From positions 16,506,307 to 16,570,306 of the forward strand of contig CM073594.1 in NCBI GenBank assembly GCA_037074705.1: a stretch of 64,000 nucleotides of DNA, written 5' to 3'. Below, piece after piece: positions 55,501-64,000 of the stretch; within the stretch, counting starts at the first letter, position 1; each line of letters begins with the position of its first letter. The notes beneath the pieces were generated by a model, which saw only the letters and a list, made by a program, of their open reading frames with translations, made no database searches and was not told the DNA's origin. Both the position numbers and the translations under genes were made by a program. Origin of the DNA: Zhengitettix transpicula (lineage: Eukaryota; Arthropoda; Insecta; Orthoptera; Tetrigidae).

Positions 55501-57400
55501 TAAATCACAGTTTTTTTTTACTGTGCACTTATTTACTATGACGTAAACGAGGAGAGTTGGTGGAATAAAACATACACGTAACAGTAGCGTCCTTACGCAA
55601 AGAGTGTTGAATGTCTGCTCTAGAGATCCACACATGAGCTGATACCCTTAAGGAGTGAGAACACTCACTCACCTCAATCCCCCCACTTCACTCTCCAATC
55701 CTCACTCAATCTATTTATCTGCATTCGTTAAGAATCTTTAAACAGACTTTAAAAATTTATGTTGCATTTTTGTTTTAAATAAAATTGTCTGTACTTACGG
55801 AATAAAAACATTTCGTTTTATATAACAATTTTTCTTCTCTTTTAATTAATATTATTATCAATTAAATAAATTAACGGCGTTTCAGAAAATATTTAACACA
55901 TTTAACAACGTTTCAGTTAAATTTTTTTACCAATCATATAAGGTTTTAATCAGGGTTGTTACCGTAGTAAATTAATGACATTTACAGATATTTTATTTAT
56001 TTATATAATTCAGTTTGTTATATATATATATTATATTTTTCTCAACTAAAATAAATGAAGTAGAAACTGAAAACCTTGTACCAAAATTACAAATAGAAAA
56101 CAAACCTAATTTTAACAAGGCTGTATTTTTCATTTTGAGTTCTTTTATTTTAAATTGAATCGTGTGAAGATAAAAAAAAACTTCTTAGTTGTATTTTATT
56201 TATAATCCACTGACTCAGTGAATTTTTTTAAAATAATTTAGTTTATAAAACAGTTTAAAATTAATTTCAACTGTAGTTTAATGATTTTTAATTTCCTCTC
56301 ACTCTGCTGTCATAATATAATCAAATAATTTACTTTACTATATTGTTCCAAAGACTACATTTCATTTATTTATTTAATTATTCATCTTAGAAAAATAATT
56401 TCTGGCAATAAAATAAATTGAAACCAAATTAATGCATATATATATATATATATTTTAGATTTGTTGTGATACAGTTTGGCCCCTGCAGTATTTTAATCTG
56501 CATCTTCTAATTAATTTATATGATTCCCTTGTGATATTAATTCTAACTGGTTTCAATTTAGTTTATTTCCAGAAATTATTTTTCTGAGATTAATCAAAGA
56601 AGTTAAATATAAATTAATTTTTGATACTCCTGTTGGCTGCCGTTGATTACAAAAAAAAATAGAAAAACATTGACACCTTAATAGTAACTAATTTTATTTG
56701 TAATTTTAATTTATTAAAATGTCGTAAAGGTGCCTCATTTTTGTTGTTGAATAATTATAAAGTTAAATTCACAACAAAAAATTAATAAAGGGTCCTTTTT
56801 TTGTGAATGGTGAATTATTTCCACGTCACGGTGGTTACTAGTAAATAAAGAAACCAGGGTTGTTGTTTATTTGTTGGGATTTTTTTAATATTAATTTTCG
56901 GGAATTTATAGAAAAAAAATTAGGTACGTGAAAAATTATTTTTTACGGAATTCTGGTTTTATTAATTATTATTTTAGAAATGACATGTCTTAAAATCTCT
57001 AAAACTACGGTTGGCTCAAGTGGCGAAGTTTTTTTTAATCTCCTTCCACTCTGCAGTCAAAATTTAATGAAATATGTTAACGATAAATATATTTTTGATA
57101 CCTTTTTTTTATTGGATGGTTTTAAAGTCGCGTCAACAAAATAGTCCTTGGTTAAAACATTTGGTAGTTTTGTTGAATGCTTTTGTTAATACCAATGAAA
57201 GGCATTGGTCCTATACCAAAATAATTTATTTTATTTGTATTAATAAAACATTAATAATAAGTCTAATTTTTTTAAATAATAATAACGTGAAAATCAGTAT
57301 AAAAATAAATTAAGGATTTTTTTTTGTGGATTGTGAGTGATATCTAGTCTTATATTATTTTTGAATACTGATCTTAGTACGAGGGCGCTTTAATTTCCTG
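55501..57400 (-). other. Rx upstream intron, AT-rich, with a small foldback
   Basis: No exon seen. At 56387-56435 and 56536-56588 about 50-bp inverted arms share GAAAAATAATTTCTGG and AAATTGAAACCA, flanking a (TA)n-containing spacer (56437-56456). This is MITE-like. Related segments (CTCTCACTCTGCTGTCA near 56300, CTTCCACTCTGCAGTCA near 57044) show an older duplication. Confidence 0.6.
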
Positions 57401-58105
57401 TAGTATGAGGGATTTGATATTGACAAACATTTAAATTTCACCCTGCGAGGAGTTGGTTTTTATTTGAGAGCCGCGGTGCTTTGTGGGTCTTATCTAATTT
57501 GTTATCGGGGAGGGACGAACGTTATCAGTCGTGAGATCGGCCAAGAAGACTTCACCTGCGATTTCGCAGTCCGGCTATGAATTAATCGAGACGCAGATTA
57601 CGGGGGCCCGGCTTGATGAATTACTTTCCGCCCACGCCTCAGACTTATTGCCCTCCGCAGGAAACGCATTTGTCACTGTCCACTTCTGCCAGGTGCGTAT
57701 AACCCACACACACACACACACACAATCACACGGCCACTCACGCATGAGGCCTTTAGTCGTCCGCCAGGCACAGTGCTCGTGTAATTCCATTCATTATCCA
57801 ATCTGCGTCTATTAATTCCGTTCTCCGGAGACAAATCACGGTCTTAACGTCGTTAAATTACGCCCCCCCTCCCCTCCACACCCCCTGGTCATCAGCAGCG
57901 ATAAGGTGATTGTGTTTATGTGATTTTGTGTGTGTGTGTGTTTTAAAGTGGGGCGTCGAGGAGGTCTGTTATAATTCAGACAGGAACCACGCAAAGCCGG
58001 CATTAGCCATCGCTCAGTCCGCACCTCAACATTTACATCAGCTCTAGACAGAAGTATTTAGAAATTATTAGATAACACTTCGTACCACCTCGCATAAAAA
58101 CCCTA
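57401..58105. promoter_or_regulatory. Unique CpG-containing segment ~2 kb upstream of the Rx exon (candidate regulatory DNA)
   Basis: Single-copy with mixed composition, containing ATGAATTAATCG, CAGATTACGG and GATGAATTAC words plus (AC)n at 57705-57724. A 94-codon frame at 57531-57815 runs through the AC repeat and is not credible as a gene. Confidence 0.3.
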
Positions 58106-58109
58106 TCAA

Positions 58110-58275
58110 CATTAAGAATAAGAAAGATAGCCAAACGCAGACAAAACAAGGGATGATATAAATACCACACAACGTTTCTAAGAGTGTCGTTCCTTTCTTC
58201 AGGCGCATAAAAATAATGTAAGAGCCGAGAGAGAGAGAGAGAGAGAGGAAACTGCACTAGTCAGTTGGCAAACCT
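58110..58275 (+). repeat. Family A arm with a small (GA)n expansion
   Basis: AAGAAAGATAGCCAAACGCA, GATGATATAAATACCACACA, ACGTTTCTAAGAGTGTCGTT, TTCAGGCGCATAAAAATAAT, then AGAGCC, (GA)n of about 20 bp at 58227-58247, and AACTGCACTAGTCAGTTGGC. The expansion sits at the same element position as the 900-bp array at 24.7 kb. Confidence 0.85.
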
Positions 58276-58306
58276 CTCTCTTTTTTTTTGGGGGGGGGGG
58301 TTGTAG

Positions 58307-58757
58307 ACAGGCTATGTATAGGGTAATATACTTAGTGGCAACTCCCCTCTTATAGCATAGGAAAGGGATTTGAAAGGGGGGACGCGGAAGGGTAGCCAAG
58401 GGTAACTAGGGCCCCCGGGCTATGGTTTAAGGATCCTACCCGGCATTGGCCTAAAAGAAATGCAGGACAAACTCTAAAAAAACCTGCATCAGGTAGGTCG
58501 GGCATTGGGTACTTGTCCCACGCCCTTCCCTGGATAGCGGGAGAAGATTTTGCTGTGGGGACGCAGCATTCCCTTCTCCGTGCCTCGACCAGTTTAGGAG
58601 GCAGCTGGCCGACTATTCCAATGGGAATAGCGGACAACTCTTACCGTATGCTCAAGGTCTGAGACCCCGGAACATACACCTCTCAAAACAGACCGAGGAA
58701 CCTCGGCTTGTGGGAACCTTAGTTCAAAAACGGAAAGGAAAAGGCATCCCCAAAACG
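58307..58757 (+). repeat. R1 interspersed repeat
   Basis: Copy from the ACAGGCTATG end through GGCAACTCCCC and GGATCCTACCCGGCATTGG to AAGGCATCCCCAAAA, lacking the GCCTGCGAG end. Preceded by an 11-G run at 58290-58300. Confidence 0.9.
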
Positions 58758-60030
58758 TTATTTTTTTTTCTACACCTGAAGAAAGGAACAAGTTCAAATT
58801 TATAAATTAAAAAGGTATTTAAATCACGTTTAATTTGGAAATTAATTTAAATTATATTGGAAAAGAAGAAAATATTATTCTGGTGTAAATGTGTGTGTTA
58901 ATCATGTACTTTTCAAATATTAATTCCTTATTGTTAAAAATTAACGTGGATGGTTGACTTCAATCGCTGAAGAAATTTTTTAAATATTTTTCAAGCTCAG
59001 GACCGAGCTAATAAATTCACAAATTACATAATTAGTTGGAGACAAAGGCTCGTAAGAGTTCTGGTAATGTTGTATGATGCTTCAGTGTTGCAGTTAGAAA
59101 AGAAAAAGACTACACAAGGTACGCATTGCATGTTTAAGCAAAGCTACCGTGTCTCTCTTAAGTTTGTTAAGTAGAAAACAGAAAGGTTATTTTATTTGTC
59201 GAGACTGTTCGATTTGGGACCAGTAAGTGAAAGTATGGGACTAAGTAGACATTTCCTCGAGGGTCGCGTGCGAGCGAATAATAGGGAGTGAGGCGGCTCA
59301 GAAGACAGCTCCAGATTGTAGAAATTAATGAGGTTCGGCAGCGATACGCCTGTAGATATGCCGCTCCGCACGCACGCCCGCCCGCCCTCCCTCAACCACC
59401 ACAGTTTACCATTGCTCCATGACATCTGAAGGAAAACATGCCTACCCTCGTGTATACGACATTAGTCGGGGGGGAGGACAATGGATAAATCGATAGCTTC
59501 TGGATACGTCCTCCGGCGATACTAGGTATTTGTTATTCAAATTAGTTTAATTCTCTCTCAGAAGTTGGAGAATAATCAGACTGTGTCAAAACGTGGAGAT
59601 TTTAAATACAATATAGAGAGTAAAATACAATATAAAGAGTAACGATCTAGAAGACTAGACGTTATTAAAATACAAACTATAATAATTAATACGAGAAAAT
59701 GCGAATAAAATACGAAAAAAATAATAAATAAATTATTATGCCCTAATTTATAATGCCTTTATTCTTAATCGAGTTCTGGATCAGTCGCAGGGCGTCCTCA
59801 ACAGCAGCAACGCCGCATTTAACAATGCACCCCACTACTACTTCCAACGGTGAAATACTGGAAGCATAGAAACTACTATGAACATCAACTGGTAATCAAC
59901 ACTCGCACTACTCCAAAAAAAAATTTTTTTTTCATTAGAAATGGTACTCTACAATTTTCGTAAACAAAATTCTAAGAAAATCCTATATTATACTTTACAT
60001 TAAATAGAAATATAATGATAGAGCGTCCTG
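58758..60030. other. Unique DNA; mixed-composition part 59180-59540
   Basis: No gene. 59180-59540 is single-copy with CpG and a GAAATTAATGAGG word and may be regulatory. The rest is AT-rich with nothing recognised. Confidence 0.45.
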
Positions 60031-60034
60031 AATG

Positions 60035-60577
60035 TAATTATCCAATTCTTCACTGAATTACTAAAATAGAAAATTAATTCATAATTCCATCTGTTAATTT
60101 TTAAAAAATTAAAAAAAAATAGTAATCGAGATTTTTTAATTCTAGAGGTTGTGTATATTTTAAGAGGAAGGTCTGGACAATGGAATTCAATTTTTTTTAT
60201 TTTAATTATATATATATATATATATATAATTATCCAATTCTTCACTGAATTACTACAATAGAAAATTAATTCAGAATTCAAACTGTTAATTTTTAAAAAA
60301 TAAAAAAAAAATAGTAATTGAGATTTTTTAACTCTAGAGGTTGTGTATATTTTAAGAGGAAGGTCTGGACAATGGAATTCAATTTAATTTATTTTAATTA
60401 TATATATATATATAATTATTCAATTCTTCACTGAATTACTACAATAGAAAATTAATTCGGAATTCCATCTGTTAATTTTTCAAAAATTAAAAAAAAATAG
60501 TAATCGAGATTTTTTAACTCTAGAGGTTGTGTAGATTTTACGACGAAGGTCTGGACAATGGAATTCAATTTAATTTA

Positions 60578-60608
<31 letters not shown>

Positions 60609-60770
60609 ATTATTCAATTCTTCACTGAATTACTACAATAGAAAATTAATTCGGAATTCCATCTGTTAATTTTTAAAAAATTAAAAGAAATAGTAATCGA
60701 GATTTTTTAACTCTAGAGGTTGTGTAGATTTTAAGAGGATGGTCTGGACAATGGAATTCAATTTAATTTA

Positions 60771-60811
<41 letters not shown>

Positions 60812-61165
60812 TTCAATTCTTCACTGAATTACTACAATAGAAAATTAATTCGGAATTCCATCTGTTAATTTTTAAAAAATTAAAAAAAAATAGTAATCGA
60901 GATTTTTTAATTCTAGAGGCTGTGTGGATTTTAAGAGGAAGGTATGGACAATGGAATTCAGTTTATTTTATTTTAATTATATATATATATATATATATAA
61001 TTATCCAATTCTTCACTGAATTACTACAATAGAAAATTAATTCGGAATTCCATCTGTTAATTTTTCAAAAATTAAAAGAAAATAGTAATCGAGATTTTTT
61101 AACTCTAGAGGTTGTGTAGATTTTAAGAGGAAGGTCTGGAAAATGAAATTCAATTTTTTTTATTT
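60035..61165 (+). repeat. ~190-bp tandem repeat, 6 copies, with variable (TA)n
   Basis: CACTGAATTACTACAATAGA recurs at 60051, 60243, 60429, 60623, 60822 and 61014. Each unit includes AGTAATCGAGATTTTTTAAC, CTCTAGAGGTTGTGTAGATT and GGTCTGGACAATGGAATTCA and ends in a (TA)n block whose length sets the 186-199 bp spacing. Confidence 0.95.
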
Positions 61166-62275
61166 TACGAAATACCTTCCAAAACATCTAAAATATTTAT
61201 CTTTAAACATTTGGTTTAATTGCAGCTTAGTCTTTTATACAGAACAATTCTAATTATTAGTGTCTGCGGACAAACAGAATCTGAACACTGACAATTAGTG
61301 TTAGATAAACATCACACCGTATTATTACAAGTAAACCGAAAAAAAAAGCGTTTAATATTTTAAAACCGCATTCTAAATTCCTATAAATCACAAGTAAAGG
61401 AACGTAAAAAGCAGAGGAAGTTCTCGTCCCAAGCCGTTTCAAAACTTTTCCTCCCCCCACACCAAGGGATGAACAATAACTTCTTAAATAACTTCGCGTT
61501 AAACTTTTTAAAAGAAGAAGTTCGTCCAATTAACTGACTGTCACAATTCATGTTAAACAGGGTTAACGCCAGGTAATTTAAACTTTTTTTATATATATAT
61601 ATTAAAGAAATTCGCAAACTTCAAATTATTTTTGTATTAAGTTACCAGAGGCATATAAAAATTTTAAGCACACTCTTCGCCCTTAAAGTAATGAAGCGGG
61701 ACGGCGGTGGGGGGGGGGGGGGGAGGGAATAAAGGTAAGAGAATCCTCTTTAGACGAACATCTTTCCCGCGTAAGAAAAAGAAAATTGGGAATGATGGTC
61801 TAAATCCTTAAATAAAGTTAACGACATACAATTAAATATATATCGCAGTTTTCTAAAAAATTAAACAAAAATGTTACTGTTAATCGTTCTACAGTTTAAT
61901 GTATTGCTGATTGAGAGTAGTGAATAAAAATATTAATTATTACAGTATCTCAATTATTTAGGGTGTAAGAATTGAGTGTCGTCAAAGAAGAAAGCATAGG
62001 ATGAGTTTTAATATAGATTCTAAGGATGCAAGAAAATATTTATTGTTCGTTTTGCGAGGACGAATAAGGGATATTTAGAATATCAGTTTAAAAGCAAAGT
62101 CGACTGGAAAATTGGAAGTCTGTGGTTAATAGAAAAATAATGAAAAATTCTAAACATCTTAAAATAGCTTCTGATGAAGCAGCAACGGTGACGGTTCTGT
62201 TATTAGGAAGAGAATGTACTGAATAATTTTTCACGGCGTCTTAGCATCAGCTGATTGTAAAAATATACAGAACAT
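61166..62275. other. AT-rich DNA with a 15-G run, no gene
   Basis: Poly-G at 61709-61723. Minus-strand frames at 61257-61617 give no family match. Confidence 0.55.
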
Positions 62276-62279
62276 GGCC

Positions 62280-62995
62280 AGAATTAAATACTAATGATTA
62301 ATAAATGTTTCCCGGTTCAGACTCCTAGATGTTGACATCTTTTCTGCGGTCATTCTCCACCGCTATCTTCAGACTGATGTCGCTGCGTGCGTCGTATTTA
62401 TAGGGTCGGGCATGCTGCGACCAGCGTCAAGGACACATGTGTTGCCATGTCGCCTAATATTTTAATAATTGGATTCCAGGCGTTGCTGATCCGGAAGCTC
62501 AGTGTCTTTGTTTAAAAGATTTTAATTTCCAGGGAAAAAATTATTAATAATGTGCAACGGGAAAGCTTACATTCATTAACCACATACTGGAGGAACCTCG
62601 ACGGCTGTTGTACGGGATCTCTGAAGCTGCTGGTCGAGGGTTAATGCGTCGCTGTAAGACCAGCCTGTTGTTTTTGGTCTTAAATTGAGCAACGCAGAAG
62701 ATATTACCTTCACAGACCATTGACTGTCGTAAGGAGAGGGACGTAGTAGAAGTATTGATGAAGAGGGGGGGGGGAACTGTTACGGCGTGACAATGATCAA
62801 AGAACGGCGTGTTGGCGCAAATTTCCCAAAATTACCTCGGACCACGGAGGGCAGGCAGCTTGGACTTTTAACACTGTAACTACCAGCAGCATCTCACCGA
62901 AAATTGGCGTTAAAGTTGCTACTCCGCTCGGGGGATTCTGAGATGTTATCAGCAACAACACGTAAAGTGCTGCCGATGGGCGCGTTTTCAATCAG
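62280..62995 (-). mobile_element. Probable Penelope-associated fragment with a hammerhead-like word
   Basis: The minus strand at 62340-62372 reads CTGAAGA, TA, GCGGT-GGAGAATG-ACCGC, A, GAAAAG. This has the hairpin and half-sites of a Penelope-type hammerhead, with ACGT changed to AAGATG. The neighbouring 62500-62990 is GC-richer and open on the minus strand at 62797-62991, but shows no recognisable RT or GIY-YIG motif. Confidence 0.4.
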
Positions 62996-63380
62996 GTCCG
63001 TAGCTAATGGTAACATCGCTTAAATGTCCAGAACGTTCTTGGACGCCGCCGCTCTTGAAAAACCACGGTCCACAAAGCACAGGAAGAGGGGGGAAAGGGG
63101 GGAGGGGGCATCACGTCATTTTATTATAGCGCAACTACTTTTTACCTCACTTCGCTTACTTTAATAACAGGCCAGGGTTTTTTTTCTGGATCCACTCGAT
63201 AACTGTACGGGGGATGGCATTGGCCAATACTCAACCTTAGCTACTCCAATGACCATTTAAATAACAGAAATACGATTTTTTCAACGCAGTTGTTTCTAGA
63301 GCTTGAATTCTCCCACTTTTTTCACTATTTTTGATGTAATAAAATGACTACTTTCTATAATATAATTCGTTTAAAGAATA
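62996..63380. other. Unique DNA, no gene recognised
   Basis: G-rich runs near 63088-63107. Nothing else seen. Confidence 0.5.
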
Positions 63381-63383
63381 ATA

Positions 63384-63686
63384 AAGATATTCAATTCAGG
63401 AAAAAAGGGTAATATAACTACCACACAACGTTTCTGGGATCCTTCTCCCTTATTATTACACTAAACCTTGTTTTTCCCACTGTTGTTGCTCCCCTCATTG
63501 CTATGCAACCCCTTCGGCTCTCCCATTATCGTTGCGTTTTCGACGCTTTTGGGTGTTGTCAAACTGACAAGTGCAGTTGTGTCACTCTAGGCTCTTCTTA
63601 GCACCTGGCTAAAGGGAGCCAAAGATCCCAGAAACGTTGTGTGGTATTTATCATTTATCACTTTTCTGTCTGAAATCTTTATTTTC
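63384..63686. repeat. Family A palindrome, complete form
   Basis: Left arm AAAGATATTCAATTCAGG, GGGTAATATAACTACCACAC and AACGTTTCTGGGATCC. Spacer with TTGTTGCTCCCCTCATTGCT and TATGCAACCCCTTCGGC, as in the 54.7 kb copy. Right arm TGCAGTTGTGTCACTCTAGG, CTCTTCTTAGCACCTGG and CCCAGAAACGTTGTGTGGTA. About 300 bp in total, it defines the element's full-length palindromic form. Confidence 0.88.
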
Positions 63687-63689
63687 AAT

Positions 63690-64000
63690 CAGACGTAATT
63701 TTTTTTTCATTTGTTTAAAATAACCAATTTTTCACTATCACGAAAACATCACTATATTTTATTTTTAAAAAATGGGAGCCGTTTTTTCTGTCGGCGAATG
63801 AGAGAAGAGAATTAGACTAATGAAACCCTTACTGCAGCTGAGTGGGCGATAATATGTGACAACGCCGCACGATTTTGATTCGTCAGCGGAAGAAAGACCG
63901 TCAAGATTACATTTGAAACTAACTACGGTAATTGTGATGCTTGGGGTTCTATTTGATATGAAGTCCTGGACGTCTACCGACCTTTCATCTTCCTTCCTTC
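63690..64000. other. Unique DNA, nothing recognised
   Basis: No gene or repeat recognised up to the window edge. Confidence 0.55.

Overview
This is a eukaryotic, probably arthropod, genomic window that is AT-rich, very repeat-dense and gene-poor. The only protein-coding sequence I can support is one internal exon of the retinal homeobox gene Rx/rax on the minus strand (55205-55473). It carries homeodomain residues 1-46 and stops at the intron position shared by many paired-class homeobox genes. No partner exon (octapeptide exon upstream, WFQNRR exon downstream, OAR exon) was recognised, so most or all of the window is probably Rx intron plus flank. A Jockey-type LINE, an internally deleted LINE with RTE-like ends, a Helitron family, a tRNA-derived SINE and Penelope-type ribozyme motifs fit an arthropod. 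The species is not determinable from sequence alone.

Layout. 1-7.4 kb: a 290-bp tandem repeat, then a cluster of short elements with hammerhead-ribozyme-like motifs (palindromic pairs at 0.9, 1.4, 5.9 and 7.1 kb; a six-unit tandem array at 4.4-5.0 kb). 7.4-10 kb: unique DNA. 10.0-11.3 kb: 51-bp minisatellite. 11.3-18.3 kb: a SINE, unique DNA, a Helitron copy with an internal minisatellite and a nested LINE, and a GC-rich segment with a perfect RFX X-box. 18.5-21.8 kb: Jockey LINE remnant, then a 94-bp minisatellite of about 22 units with higher-order structure. 22-30 kb: foldback ribozyme elements, a 900-bp GACAGA expansion inside one of them, a 70-bp minisatellite and LINE scraps. 29.6-52 kb: several copies of a ~500-bp GC-richer interspersed repeat (called R1 here), LINE fragments, an apparently intact 789-bp non-autonomous Helitron, further satellites and an AT cruciform at 49.2-50.2 kb. 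52-64 kb: ribozyme-like tandem array and palindrome next to the Rx exon, AT-rich intron, unique CpG-containing segments, a 190-bp tandem array and a Penelope-associated fragment.

What ties the window together is the motif CTGANGA - hairpin - GAAACGT(C/T), the core of the small hammerhead ribozymes carried by Penelope-like retroelements. By eye I count roughly forty intact or decayed instances in several sequence subfamilies, repeatedly as head-to-tail tandems of ~120-145 bp or as inverted pairs forming foldbacks of ~200-480 bp. This is the most interesting structure here. The unique, less AT-rich segments between repeats are the best candidates for Rx regulatory DNA, but this is inference from position and binding-site words only.
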